Origin: Emcibacter nanhaiensis
GTDB lineage: Bacteria > Pseudomonadota > Alphaproteobacteria > Sphingomonadales > Emcibacteraceae
Assembly: GCF_006385175.1 (NCBI RefSeq)
Contig: NZ_VFIY01000018.1
Location: 124,001-188,000, forward strand
DNA: 64,000 bases
Direction of reading: 5' to 3'
Shown here: piece by piece, positions 33,255 to 42,109 of the stretch
How positions within the stretch are numbered: position 1 is the stretch's first letter
Layout of the letters: each line of letters begins with the position of its first letter
The notes under the pieces: generated by a model
Databases searched by the model: none
Told to the model about the DNA's origin: nothing
The model's input: only the letters and a program-made list of their open reading frames with translations
Position numbers and translations under genes: made by a program

Positions 33255-34430
33255 TTATGCTCCGGTGGCCGGTTTTGTGACCACCGCCCTGAGTTTTTGC
33301 AGGAATTCATCACAGGCGGCAAGTTCGCCGGGTTCGATATATTCGTCCGGCCGGTGCGCCTGCAGGATACTGCCGGGGCCGCAGATCACCGTCGGGATCC
33401 CGCCGGTGGCCTGGAAATGCCCGGCCTCGGTGCCATAGGACACTTTGGCCATCTCGTTGCTTTTGGCCAGCGCCAGCACCAGGGTTTCCGCCGAAGAGCC
33501 GCTTTCCGGCAACAAGGACGGCACCCGGGAGGTATAGGCTGTGTCAATGCGTGCCCGGCCGTCTTTGCCCGGCCCCATTTCCGGCAGGAGCTCGCTGTTG
33601 ACAAACTCTTCCAGCCGCCGGGGGATTTCCTCCGGATCGGTGCCGGGGATGGTGCGGTATTCCCACTCAAACTGGCAATGGGCCGGGGTGATGTTGGGCG
33701 CGGCGCCGCCGGATATAGTGCCCACTTCCAGGGTGGTGTAGGGCGGGTCAAAGCCCTCCACCTCCGCGGAGCGCGCCTTAAGCTCCCGACGCAGGTTGTC
33801 GAGGAAGCCGATCATGCGGCTGGCGTAATAAATGGCGTTCACGCCGCGGTCGGTGCTGGCATGGGCCTCCTCGCCCCTGACCCGGGTGATCAGGGTGCTG
33901 AGCCCCTTGTGGCTGTTGACCACTTTCATGTTGGTCGGTTCGCCGACGATACAGGCCCGCGGTTTGACCGCCATGTCGCGCACATGCTCGATCATGCTCA
34001 TGCAGCCGGTGCAGCCGATTTCCTCGTCATAGGAAAAGGCCAGGTGGATCGGTTCCTTCAGCTGTGAGCGGACAAATGCCGGCACCGCCGCTAGCACGCA
34101 GGCGATAAAGCCCTTCATGTCCGAGGTGCCTCGGCCATAGAACAGTCCGTCCCGGTCGGTCAGGATGAAAGGATCGCTCGACCATTCCTGGCCGTCCACC
34201 GGCACCACATCGGTATGACCGGACAGGATGATGCCCGGCACGTCCCTTGGCCCGATGGTGGCCCACAGGTTGGCCTTGTTGCGTTCCTCGTTGAAAAACA
34301 GCTCGCTCTCGATCCCCAGATCAGCCAGATAGCCCCGAACAAAGTCGATCAGGGCCATGTTGCTTTTCCAGCTGGTGGTATCGAAGGCGATGAGCTTTTC
34401 CAGCATCTGGGCGGAAGATAGGGAGGTCAT
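33255..34430 (-). CDS. argE: acetylornithine deacetylase (ArgE-type M20 peptidase)
   Basis: A 391-residue dinuclear zinc hydrolase of the M20/ArgE family. Motifs are 'ILSGHTDVVPVDG' (His ligand and general acid Asp), 'GRGTSDMKGFIA' (bridging Asp), 'SYDEEIGCTG' (catalytic Glu and ligand) and 'GTEAGHFQATGGIPTVICGPG' (His ligand). The internal dimerisation domain is present. It releases ornithine from N-acetylornithine, giving a linear arginine pathway together with argD and argF nearby. Succinyl-diaminopimelate desuccinylase is a paralogue, but the motifs and context favour ArgE. Confidence 0.9.
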   Translation of the reverse strand: MTSLSSAQMLEKLIAFDTTSWKSNMALIDFVRGYLADLGIESELFFNEERNKANLWATIGPRDVPGIILSGHTDVVPVDGQEWSSDPFILTDRDGLFYGRGTSDMKGFIACVLAAVPAFVRSQLKEPIHLAFSYDEEIGCTGCMSMIEHVRDMAVKPRACIVGEPTNMKVVNSHKGLSTLITRVRGEEAHASTDRGVNAIYYASRMIGFLDNLRRELKARSAEVEGFDPPYTTLEVGTISGGAAPNITPAHCQFEWEYRTIPGTDPEEIPRRLEEFVNSELLPEMGPGKDGRARIDTAYTSRVPSLLPESGSSAETLVLALAKSNEMAKVSYGTEAGHFQATGGIPTVICGPGSILQAHRPDEYIEPGELAACDEFLQKLRAVVTKPATGA

Positions 34431-34530
34431 GGGCTTTCTGTCTGTGAGGGCGCTACATTTATGTCGCCTGCATGAGTTTTGATGCTATATTATTCATAAT
34501 CAATAACCTCACAAGAATAAAGAGTATATC

Positions 34531-35034
34531 GTGTCGTTTAATCCTTTGAAGCGCCGCAAATACGGCTCCACCAAAGCTGTTGTCAGCGAACTGTTCCGCC
34601 AGGCCGGGGGTATCCCCAGGGTGATGGAACATCTGGGCATCGGCCGCACCCGGGCCTATGATTTCACAGATCCCAACAAGGAAGTGGAAATTTCCTTTGC
34701 CAGGGTAGAACATTTAACCCGGGAGACCGAGGCCACCATTGCCGCCGAACATCTGGCCCATATGGCCGGCGGCGTGTTCCTGCCCATCGATACGCTGGAG
34801 GAAGAAGTGGACTGGCACGACATTGCCGGCCGGGCGAGCCAGAAAAATGCCGAAAATATCAGCGGCATCCTGGAAAGCCTGAGCCCGAACAGCAAGTCTC
34901 CCGGCCGGATCTGCGCCGATGAAGCCCGGGAACTGATCAAACGGGTCGACAACCATTTCTCCCTGCTGGCCCTGCAGCGCCAGGCGCTGATCGCCATCAT
35001 CGAGGAAGAGGACGTGGATGAGAAGGAAAGCTGA
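34531..35034 (+). CDS. hypothetical protein with HTH-like N-terminus
   Basis: A 167-residue protein starting at GTG. 'GSTKAVVSELFRQAGGIPRVMEHLGIGRTRAYDFTDPNK' resembles a helix-turn-helix of phage CII/Cro-like regulators. The remainder is helical and acidic. I do not recognise a specific family. It is divergent from argE across a 100-base AT-rich gap. Its TGA stop abuts the stop of the convergent trkH gene, so the two share the hexamer TGATCA. Confidence 0.7.
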   Translation: MSFNPLKRRKYGSTKAVVSELFRQAGGIPRVMEHLGIGRTRAYDFTDPNKEVEISFARVEHLTRETEATIAAEHLAHMAGGVFLPIDTLEEEVDWHDIAGRASQKNAENISGILESLSPNSKSPGRICADEARELIKRVDNHFSLLALQRQALIAIIEEEDVDEKES

Positions 35035-36483
35035 TCAGGCCCGCCAGAAGGTGGGAATGAACAGCACCAGCACGGCAAACAGCTCGAGCCGTCCCAGCAG
35101 CATCCCGAAGGTGAGAAACCATTTGGCCGTATCGGGCAGCGCCTGGAAGGTGCCGGACGGTCCGATCATCGGTCCCAGCGCCGGGCCTACGTTGGCCATG
35201 GCGGTCCCTGCCCCGGACACGGCCGTGACAAAATCCAACCCGGTCAGGGAAAGGCCCACCGCCAGCACCAGGAAGCTGGCAATGAACAGGAACAGGTAAC
35301 TGATCACCGACCCGGCCACATCCTCGGTAATGGGCTGGCCGTTATAGCGCGGGATAAAGACCCCGCTGGGCCGGAGCACATGTTTCAACTGGGAGGCCAG
35401 CATGGAGCAGAGCACCTGGAAGCGGAAAATCTTGATCCCGCAGGAGGTCGACCCCGCGCAGCCGCCGATAAACATGATGAAAAAGAACAGCAGGATCGCC
35501 AGCGATCCCCAGGTCGTATAGTCGGTAGTGGCAAATCCCGTGCCGGTCACAATGGACACCACATTAAAGCTGGCAAAGCGCAGGGCGCCAGCCAGATCAT
35601 ACTGACCGCCAAGCCACAGCCACAGCGTGACAAAGCTGACCAGCAGGGCCAGCAGGGCCAGGAACCAGCGCACCTGGCTGTCCTGCCACAGGATCCAGGA
35701 CTGGCCCCGCACCAGCTTGAGATAGAGGATGAAGGGCATGCTGCCGACAATCATGAACATCACAACAATATAATCGATCAGGCTGCTGTCAAAATGGCCG
35801 ACCGAGCCGTCCGAGGTGGAAAAACCGCCGGTGGCAATGGTGGTAAAGGCGTGACAGGTCGCTTCAAACGGCGTCATGCCGGCCACCCACAGCGCCACGC
35901 CGCAGATCATGGTCAGGGCGACATAGAGGATGGAGATGGCAAAACCGAGCTGAGCCGCCCGCGGCAGCACCTTTTCCGAGGTATCGAACGCCGCCACCTT
36001 GAACAGCTGCATACCCCCGATCTGCAGCAGCGGCAGGATGATGACCGCCATGATAATAATGCCCACCCCGCCGAACCATTGCAGCAGGCCCCGCCACAGC
36101 AGGATCCCGGGCGGCGCGCCGTCGAGCCCGGTAATCACCGTCGATCCGGTGGTCGACAGGCCCGACATGGCCTCGAAAAAAGCGTCGGTGTAGCTGAGCG
36201 AAAGCTCGGAATAGACAAACGGCAGGGCGCCGAAAGTGGGGATGATCACCCAGATACTCACCGTCAGCAGGAAGGCCTGCTGAACGGTCAGTTCCTCATG
36301 CCGGGCGAAATTGGTAGCAAACAGGATGGAGCCGACAAAAATAACAATGCCGGAAGTGACCGCAAAGACCTGCCAGTCGGGATTGCCGACCCAGGCATCC
36401 ACAAGGGCGGGAAACAGCATCCCGATCCCCAAAATCAACAGAAACAGCCCGTTTATCTGCAAAATGGGCCTGTAGTCGATCAA
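35035..36483 (-). CDS. trkH: TrkH family potassium uptake protein
   Basis: A 482-residue inner-membrane K+ channel subunit with four membrane-pore-membrane repeats. The selectivity-filter-like segments are 'LSTTGSTVITGLDG', 'TIATGGFSTSDGSV', 'IVTGTGFATTDYTTWG' and 'SGAGTAMANVGPALG'. 'AGSTSCGIKIFR' is the conserved loop near the third repeat. It normally works with the NAD-binding TrkA, not encoded in the window. Its start is 23 bases from the folE stop. Confidence 0.94.
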   Translation of the reverse strand: MIDYRPILQINGLFLLILGIGMLFPALVDAWVGNPDWQVFAVTSGIVIFVGSILFATNFARHEELTVQQAFLLTVSIWVIIPTFGALPFVYSELSLSYTDAFFEAMSGLSTTGSTVITGLDGAPPGILLWRGLLQWFGGVGIIIMAVIILPLLQIGGMQLFKVAAFDTSEKVLPRAAQLGFAISILYVALTMICGVALWVAGMTPFEATCHAFTTIATGGFSTSDGSVGHFDSSLIDYIVVMFMIVGSMPFILYLKLVRGQSWILWQDSQVRWFLALLALLVSFVTLWLWLGGQYDLAGALRFASFNVVSIVTGTGFATTDYTTWGSLAILLFFFIMFIGGCAGSTSCGIKIFRFQVLCSMLASQLKHVLRPSGVFIPRYNGQPITEDVAGSVISYLFLFIASFLVLAVGLSLTGLDFVTAVSGAGTAMANVGPALGPMIGPSGTFQALPDTAKWFLTFGMLLGRLELFAVLVLFIPTFWRA

Positions 36484-36506
36484 ATCCCGTTCTCCCCTGC
36501 CCCGGA

Positions 36507-37118
36507 TCAGGCGCGGTAGGGTTCGAAATTCCCCACTACCGACAGGAATTCTTTCCGGGTTTTTTCATCTTTGCGGAAAGATCCCACCATCCGGCTTGTT
36601 ACCATGGACACCCCATGCTTGTGCACGCCGCGTGTGGTCATGCACTGATGGGTCGCCTGTATAATAACGCCAACACCATGGGGTTCCAAGACATCCTGAA
36701 TGCAGTCGGCAATCTGGGCCGTCATTTTTTCCTGCACCTGCAGCCGTTTGGCATAGGTTTCCACCACCCGGGCCAGCTTGCTGATACCGACCACCTTGTT
36801 TTTCGGCAGGTAACCGACATGGGCCCGGCCGATGATGGCGGCCATGTGATGCTCGCAATGGGATTCAAAGGGAATGTCCCGGAGTACGACCATTTCGTCA
36901 TAGCCGGCCACTTCCTCAAACGTGCGGGACAGGATTTCATGGGGGTCCTGGTCATAGCCCTGGAAAAATTCCTGATAGGCCTTCACCACCCGCTTGGGCG
37001 TATCCAGCAGGCCCTCCCGGGTCGGATCGTCGCCCGCCCAGCGCAGCAGCGTCCTGACGGCCTCCTCGGCGTCCTTGCGGCTTGGCTTGTCTGTTTCCTT
37101 GCTTTTGTCTGAGCTCAC
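36507..37118 (-). CDS. folE: GTP cyclohydrolase I
   Basis: A 203-residue FolE that makes 7,8-dihydroneopterin triphosphate from GTP for folate synthesis. Zinc and active-site residues are in '[20 protein letters not shown]', with the third zinc ligand in 'HQCMTTRGV'. '[25 protein letters not shown]' is the conserved helix. N-terminal ~15 residues are polar. Full length for the family. Confidence 0.96.
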   Translation of the reverse strand: MSSDKSKETDKPSRKDAEEAVRTLLRWAGDDPTREGLLDTPKRVVKAYQEFFQGYDQDPHEILSRTFEEVAGYDEMVVLRDIPFESHCEHHMAAIIGRAHVGYLPKNKVVGISKLARVVETYAKRLQVQEKMTAQIADCIQDVLEPHGVGVIIQATHQCMTTRGVHKHGVSMVTSRMVGSFRKDEKTRKEFLSVVGNFEPYRA

Positions 37119-37185
37119 AATCTTCTCCCGTTATCTCTTTTGTTTTTCATACCCTGATTTTACGGTGGCATTCATCCGATGGATG

Positions 37186-37596
37186 TCAGTTTATCATTTG
37201 CACGTCAAATGGGCTATCCAGGGAAAAGGCCGGGATATCAACGTCAAAATAGCTGCCGTCGCTTTTCCTCATCTGGAACGACCCGACCATGAAACCGGAC
37301 GGCGTCGACAGCGGCGCGCCGCTGGTATATTCAAAGGCGTCGCCGGGCTCAATGACCGGCTGTTCCCCGACCACGCCCTCGCCCCGCACTTCCTGGGTGC
37401 GGCCCATGGAATCGGTGATTTTCCAATAGCGTCGTTCCAGCTGCACCGTGTCGGCTCCGTGATTTTCGATCTGGATCTGGTAGCCCCACATATACTGCCC
37501 TTTTTCCGGTTCAGATTCATCATCCAGAAAGAAGGGAATAACCGACACAGAGATATTGTCGGTTACCGCAATGTAGGTATTTTCGGAGTCATCCAT
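37186..37596 (-). CDS. apaG: ApaG protein
   Basis: A 136-residue fibronectin-III-like ApaG protein: 'YMWGYQIQIENHGADTVQLERRYWKITDSMGRTQEVRGEGVVGEQPVIEPGDAFEYTSG' and 'GSFQM'. ApaG has been linked to cobalt resistance and magnesium efflux, but its molecular role is not settled. It starts three bases after the metZ stop, so it is probably co-transcribed with metZ. Confidence 0.94.
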   Translation of the reverse strand: MDDSENTYIAVTDNISVSVIPFFLDDESEPEKGQYMWGYQIQIENHGADTVQLERRYWKITDSMGRTQEVRGEGVVGEQPVIEPGDAFEYTSGAPLSTPSGFMVGSFQMRKSDGSYFDVDIPAFSLDSPFDVQMIN

Positions 37597-37599
37597 AAC

Positions 37600-38820
37600 T
37601 TATCCTGTCACTCCGGCCTTGTCCGCTGCCTGCTGGAGGTCCTCGATCAGGTCATCGGGATGTTCCAGTCCGACGGACAGGCGCAGCATGCCTTCGGTGA
37701 TGCCCAGCTCCAGGCGGGCTTCCTCCGCCACACTGGCATGGGTGGTGCTCGCCGGATGGGTCATCAGACTCTTCGCATCACCAATATTATTGGAAATATC
37801 GACAATTTCGAGGCTGTTGAGGAATTTAAAGGCCTGCTCACGGCCGCCCGGCAGCTGGACCGCCAGGATCGTGCCGCCCCGGCTCATCTGTTTCAGCGCC
37901 AGGTCACGCTGGGCAAAACTCGCGAGGCTGGGATGACGCACCCAGTCAAACCCGTTCATATCTTCCAGCGCCCGGGCCACCTTTTCCGCATTGTCACACA
38001 TCTTGTTGACGCGCATATCAAGGGTTTCCAGCCCCTTGAGCATAACCCAGGCGTTGAACGGGCTGATGTTCGGGCCGGTATTGCGGATCAGCGGCAGTAC
38101 ATGTTCCTCTAGGATTTTTTCCGAGGTCAGGATACAGCCGCCGAGCACCCGGCCCTGGCCGTCGATATGCTTGGTGGCGCTGTAGGCGACGATATCGGCA
38201 CCGAACTGCAAAGGTTTCTGCAACACCGGCGTGGCAAAGACATTGTCCACCACCACCAGGGCGCCGTTTTCATGGGCCAGGTCGCAGACAAACTGCAGGT
38301 CGACCACATCCAGGGTCGGATTGGCCGGGGTTTCCAGGAAGAATGCCGTAGTGTTGGGACGCACGGCCGCTTTCCAGGCCTCGTTATCGGTGCCGTCGAC
38401 CAGCGTGCTTTCCACACCAAAGCGGGGCAGCAGGGTTTCCACCACCCAGCGGCAGGAGCCGAACAGGGCCCGGCTGGACACCACATGGTCGCCGGCCTTG
38501 ACCACGCTCAGCATGGCGTGGGTGATGGCCGCCATGCCGGTGGCGGTCGAACGGGCCACTTCCGCGCCCTCGATCAGGGCCATACGGTCCTCGAACATGG
38601 CCGCGGTAGGATTGCGCAGGCGACTATAGGTATAACCTTCCTGGTCGCCGGCAAAACGGGCGGCCGCATCCTCGGCGCAATCATAAGCATAACCGGAGGT
38701 CATGAACATGGCCTCGCTGGTTTCCCCCAGCTCACTGCGCCATGTGCCGCCGCGGACCAGCTGGGTTTCCAGCCGCCAGCGGGACGTTTTGTCCTTGTCC
38801 TGTCCGGTATGTCGTTTCAT
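37600..38820 (-). CDS. metZ: O-succinylhomoserine sulfhydrylase
   Basis: A 406-residue Cys/Met-metabolism PLP enzyme. The PLP lysine is in 'AYSATKHIDGQGRVLGG'. 'YTYSRLRNPTAAMFEDRMALIEGAE' and 'ETPANPTLDVVDL' are family motifs. It makes homocysteine directly from O-succinylhomoserine and sulfide. Cystathionine gamma-synthase and O-acetylhomoserine enzymes are paralogues, but the overall sequence is MetZ-like as in other Alphaproteobacteria. A long untranslated leader precedes it. Confidence 0.9.
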   Translation of the reverse strand: MKRHTGQDKDKTSRWRLETQLVRGGTWRSELGETSEAMFMTSGYAYDCAEDAAARFAGDQEGYTYSRLRNPTAAMFEDRMALIEGAEVARSTATGMAAITHAMLSVVKAGDHVVSSRALFGSCRWVVETLLPRFGVESTLVDGTDNEAWKAAVRPNTTAFFLETPANPTLDVVDLQFVCDLAHENGALVVVDNVFATPVLQKPLQFGADIVAYSATKHIDGQGRVLGGCILTSEKILEEHVLPLIRNTGPNISPFNAWVMLKGLETLDMRVNKMCDNAEKVARALEDMNGFDWVRHPSLASFAQRDLALKQMSRGGTILAVQLPGGREQAFKFLNSLEIVDISNNIGDAKSLMTHPASTTHASVAEEARLELGITEGMLRLSVGLEHPDDLIEDLQQAADKAGVTG

Positions 38821-38959
38821 TTACTGTTCCTAAAATAAGGTTGCTTATGATGAATTGAGACTTGGTATCGGCTAAAGGGCCTGTCGTCAAGCAAAGCGTG
38901 CCTCAAAGTGACGGATTCCCGGCCCTGTCTTTTTCCTCTGGATTTTATCCGGGGGATGA

Positions 38960-38989
38960 ATTATAGGATCATCAACCAGATAAGGTCCA
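38960..38989 (-). promoter_or_regulatory. candidate metZ-apaG promoter
   Basis: On the minus strand a consensus TATAAT (38965-38960) is preceded by TGGACC with an 18-base spacer. Transcription would begin near 38953, giving a leader of about 130 bases before metZ. That leader contains a GGGCC/GGCCC pairing that closes a loop of about 40 bases (around 38877-38925). Confidence 0.5.
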
Positions 38990-38992
38990 GTT

Positions 38993-39445
38993 ATGTTGAA
39001 GCGTATCAAGGCACAGAAAAGACACTGTCTTCCTGTCCCCGGGTTCAGGGGGCTGGCCAGTGTCCTGATTCTCTTCTCCCTGTTCTTCAACATCGTCACC
39101 ACGGTATCGGCAGCCCAGAGCTGGTCCTCTGTCCACAAAATCCTGGAACAGAATGCCGACACGGATGCCATCGTCTATGTGCTCTGTACCCCGAACGGGG
39201 TCAAGAAGATCGCCTTCGACGAAAACGGCAATCCCATAGAGAGCGATGACAGTTCCCAGGATAACCTGTGCCTGTTCTGTCTGCCGTTTCACAAGGTCGA
39301 TGCCGCCCTTCTGACTACGGTTGAACCGCTGCAGACGGTCTTCGTTCCGGACGGACGTACACCGGTCGCCCTGAATGATGAGCTGCTGCTGCCGTTTTCT
39401 GTCAGTAAAAAGTCATCCCCGCGCGCCCCGCCCCTTTTCTCCTGA
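38993..39445 (+). CDS. DUF2946-like exported/membrane-anchored protein
   Basis: A 150-residue protein with an N-terminal hydrophobic segment (about residues 22-42, 'LASVLILFSLFFNIVTTVSAAQ') serving as signal or anchor. A 'CLFCLPFHK' cysteine pair and a C-terminal 'SSPRAPPLFS' tail also occur in DUF2946 proteins, often found beside copper-related TonB receptors. A copper-binding role for the CxxC/His segment is plausible. It is followed 92 bases later by such a receptor gene on the same strand. Confidence 0.6.
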   Translation: MLKRIKAQKRHCLPVPGFRGLASVLILFSLFFNIVTTVSAAQSWSSVHKILEQNADTDAIVYVLCTPNGVKKIAFDENGNPIESDDSSQDNLCLFCLPFHKVDAALLTTVEPLQTVFVPDGRTPVALNDELLLPFSVSKKSSPRAPPLFS

Positions 39446-39537
39446 TTTCACAATACACCCGGTAGACCAGTCTGTTGCGCCCCTTGGGCAGGCAACGGCA
39501 TCTGCTGAATAAACATGTTAAATCACGAGAAAACAAA

Positions 39538-41670
39538 ATGTATCCAGAGAAACTTATTCCGCAGCAGATTTCTGCACGCAAACTCACATCCGCCCTTGTA
39601 ACCACACTGGCCTTCCTGCCGTCTGTAGCTCTGGCCCAGACCACGGTCGTGACCCCCAACACCGATATGGAGGAAATCCTGGTTGAGGGCCAGGTCAGCG
39701 TCAATCCGGCCCTGTCCAGTGCCATCCCCAAGAACTCCAGCACCCTGCCCGCCGCTGACGGCGGCGATTTCCTGCGCAACCTGCCCGGTGTGGACGGCAG
39801 CCGCATGGGCGGCCACGGCATCGACCCGATCATCCGCGGTCAGGCCCGCACGCAGCTCAACATCATCAACAACGGGGTCTTCACCTATAACGGCTGTCCC
39901 AACCGCATGGATCCGCCGAGCAGCTACAGCGACATCCAGACCACCGACCTGGTGATCGTGCAGCGCGGTTACCAGTCCGTGCAATACGGCCCGGGCGGCA
40001 CCGGCGGCACCGTGATCTTCGAACACCAGGCCCCGACCTTTGAGGAAGGCCGGACCGTCAAGGCCGCCGCCAGCGCCGGCTATGAAAGCAACGGCGACAT
40101 CTTCTCCCTGTCCGGCGACGGCTCCGCTAAAGTGGGCGCCGGCTATGTCCGCGCCACCGGTCATTTCAAGGATGCCAACAACTATGAAGACGGCAACGGC
40201 AAGGAAGTGCGCAGCGCCTTCAAACAATATGGCGGCGGCCTGGAAGCCGGCCTCAAGGACGACGACACCGAAGCCAGCCTTGGCGTCAGCTATGAAAAAA
40301 TCGAGGACGCCCTGTTTGCCGGCGCCGGCATGGACAGCCCCAGCTCGGAAAACATCAGCCTGCGCGGCAATTTCGACCAGGAGCTCGACGGGACAGGCCC
40401 GGTCAAGGCCATCCATTTCAACGCCTTCTGGTCCGATGTTGACCATGTGATGGATAACTTCTCGCTCCGTGAGCGGATGATGATGTTCCGCGAAGCCGAC
40501 ACCTCCACCACCTCCTACGGCGGCAAGCTGATGGCCGACCTGGAAGCCGGCGACACCAAGTTCAATGTCGGCGTCGACCTGCAGAACCGCAATATGGACG
40601 GCCTGCGGATCGGCAACGACATGAACCCGGAGATGCTGAATTTCGTGCAGTCCGTACTGATCCCCGACGTCGACCTCAACCAGATTGGTCTGTTCATCGA
40701 AGGCACCACCCCGTTGTCGGAAAAAGCCACCCTGAAAGCGGGCCTGCGCTATGACCATGTCTCCGCCAGCCACAATGCGGCTGACGAAGTCACCACCATG
40801 GGCATGCTGCGGTCCCCTAACGCGCTGTACCAGAAATATTACGGCGTGACCGCCGAGGACAAGGACGAAGACAACATCAGCGGCCTGCTGCGCCTGGAAT
40901 ACAGCCTCAGCGCCTCCTCCACCGCCTATATCGGTATGAGCCGCAGCGTGCGCACCGCCGACATTACCGAGCGGTCCATCGCCAGCGACATGGGCAATGT
41001 GCCGATGATGAACATGAGCTGGGTCGGCAACCCGAACCTGGCGCCGGAGAAGCATTACCAGATCGACGCCGGCTACGGCCTGCGCCAGAACGGCTGGTCC
41101 ATGCTGCTGTCCGCCTATTATGATGAGGTCGAGGACTATATCTTCCGCGACCATGCCCGCGGCCAAGACGGCATCCTGGTCAGTGACGGCGCGCTGATCT
41201 ACCGCAATATCGATGCCCGCCTGTGGGGCATTGAAGCGGAAGGCAGCCTCAAGCTCATGGACAAGCTGGCCCTGGCCGCCGACGCCGCCTATACCAACGG
41301 CCAGAACGAGGACCTGGACATTCCCCTGCCCCAGATTCCGCCGTTCTCCGGCAAGGTCAGCCTGACCTGGGAAGAGCAGGACTGGGAGCTTGGCGGGCGT
41401 CTGCGCTGGGCCGTGACCCAGACCCGGGTTGATGACAACGCCATGACCGGCAGCGGCCGCGATGTGCAGGAAACACCGGGTTGGGCGGTCTTTGACCTCT
41501 ATGGCCGCTATGACCTCAGCAAGGGCATCACGGTGCGGGCCGGGGTGTCCAACCTGTTCGACAAGGCCTATGCCAACCACCTGAACCGGGCAAACAGCAA
41601 CGACGGCACCGAGATCCAGGTCAACGAGCCGGGCCGGTCCTTCTATGTCCGGCTGCAGGCTGCATTCTGA
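39538..41670 (+). CDS. TonB-dependent copper receptor (OprC/NosA-like)
   Basis: A 710-residue outer-membrane receptor. The signal peptide ends near 'SVALAQT', followed by 'MEEILVEGQV' as TonB-box region. The plug includes 'GGDFLRNLPGVDGSRMGGHGIDPIIRGQ' and 'NGCPNRMDPPSSY'. The C-x3-M in the latter matches the copper-binding Cys/Met pair described for OprC. The barrel ends with 'RSFYVRLQAAF', terminal F. The start at 39538 gives a proper signal peptide after a GAGAAAAC site. It probably imports copper; the upstream DUF2946-like gene supports this. Confidence 0.88.
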   Translation: MYPEKLIPQQISARKLTSALVTTLAFLPSVALAQTTVVTPNTDMEEILVEGQVSVNPALSSAIPKNSSTLPAADGGDFLRNLPGVDGSRMGGHGIDPIIRGQARTQLNIINNGVFTYNGCPNRMDPPSSYSDIQTTDLVIVQRGYQSVQYGPGGTGGTVIFEHQAPTFEEGRTVKAAASAGYESNGDIFSLSGDGSAKVGAGYVRATGHFKDANNYEDGNGKEVRSAFKQYGGGLEAGLKDDDTEASLGVSYEKIEDALFAGAGMDSPSSENISLRGNFDQELDGTGPVKAIHFNAFWSDVDHVMDNFSLRERMMMFREADTSTTSYGGKLMADLEAGDTKFNVGVDLQNRNMDGLRIGNDMNPEMLNFVQSVLIPDVDLNQIGLFIEGTTPLSEKATLKAGLRYDHVSASHNAADEVTTMGMLRSPNALYQKYYGVTAEDKDEDNISGLLRLEYSLSASSTAYIGMSRSVRTADITERSIASDMGNVPMMNMSWVGNPNLAPEKHYQIDAGYGLRQNGWSMLLSAYYDEVEDYIFRDHARGQDGILVSDGALIYRNIDARLWGIEAEGSLKLMDKLALAADAAYTNGQNEDLDIPLPQIPPFSGKVSLTWEEQDWELGGRLRWAVTQTRVDDNAMTGSGRDVQETPGWAVFDLYGRYDLSKGITVRAGVSNLFDKAYANHLNRANSNDGTEIQVNEPGRSFYVRLQAAF

Positions 41671-41717
41671 TCCCGGGATAACCATAACTGACCACTTGAC
41701 AAAAGCAGTCAGGCAGA

Positions 41718-41759
41718 GACGCGCCCCTTCCCCCACCCCTGGGAAGGGGCGCGTCATTT
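41718..41759 (+). terminator. strong rho-independent terminator after the copper receptor gene
   Basis: A perfect 15-base stem (41718-41732 with 41741-41755, GACGCGCCCC-type arms) and 8-base loop are followed by ATTTTAT. Confidence 0.93.
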
Positions 41760-41781
41760 TATGAGGTCCTTAAAGGAGTTA

Positions 41782-41810
41782 TTGAAAAGGTCGAGAAAAG
41801 AAGGTAGAAG
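41782..41810 (+). promoter_or_regulatory. candidate tRNA-Gly promoter
   Basis: TTGAAA at 41782-41787 and TAGAAG at 41805-41810 have a 17-base spacer, ending 16 bases before the tRNA. Confidence 0.5.
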
Positions 41811-41826
41811 ATTCCGAACCGGCGAT

Positions 41827-41900
41827 GCGGGTGTAGTTCAATGGTAGAACGAAAGCTTCCCAAGCTTTAGACGAGGGTTCGATTCCCTTCACCCGCTCCA
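41827..41900 (+). tRNA. tRNA-Gly (anticodon CCC)
   Basis: A 74-base cloverleaf: the acceptor arms GCGGGTG/CACCCGC pair fully, discriminator T and an encoded CCA end at 41900. The anticodon arm is AAAGC-TTCCCAA-GCTTT, giving anticodon CCC, which reads GGG. The T-arm GAGGG-TTCGATT-CCCTT is normal. It lies at the border between GC-rich core genes and the lower-GC polysaccharide locus. Confidence 0.96.
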
Positions 41901-41932
41901 GATATATCAATTTATCAATTTTCCCATTTTTT

Positions 41933-41962
41933 TTGATGCAAGCTTAAACATAACATTATAGA
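41933..41962 (+). promoter_or_regulatory. candidate promoter of the rightward polysaccharide operon
   Basis: TTGATG at 41933-41938 and TATAGA at 41957-41962 are separated by 18 bases. The remaining ~145 bases to the first start codon are AT-rich and show no other feature I can support. The 41671-42109 gene-free stretch thus holds a terminator, the tRNA with its promoter, and this site. Confidence 0.4.
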
Positions 41963-42109
41963 TTCTTAGGAATTTAAATGCCGCACTTGTTAAAATAGAG
42001 TTTTTCTCGCCAGATTTTAACCTTATTCAAATGAAATTATGCTGTCCTTCTGAATTCATAATTTCAAGGTATTCGCAATAAATTTTATAATAAAATGTAG
42101 CAGGTTAGT

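Noticed and set aside
34951-35060. The TGATCA hexamer shared by two convergent stop codons as a regulatory palindrome
   Set aside because: It is explained by two abutting TGA codons on opposite strands.
38821-38950. SAM-II riboswitch upstream of metZ
   Set aside because: The conserved core sequences I know for SAM-II are not visible, so only an unassigned structured leader is reported.
39523-41757. A 744-codon open frame antisense to the copper receptor
   Set aside because: It is a mirror of a GC-rich coding frame. The opposite strand encodes a receptor with signal peptide, plug and barrel motifs, and the antisense product has no recognisable domain.
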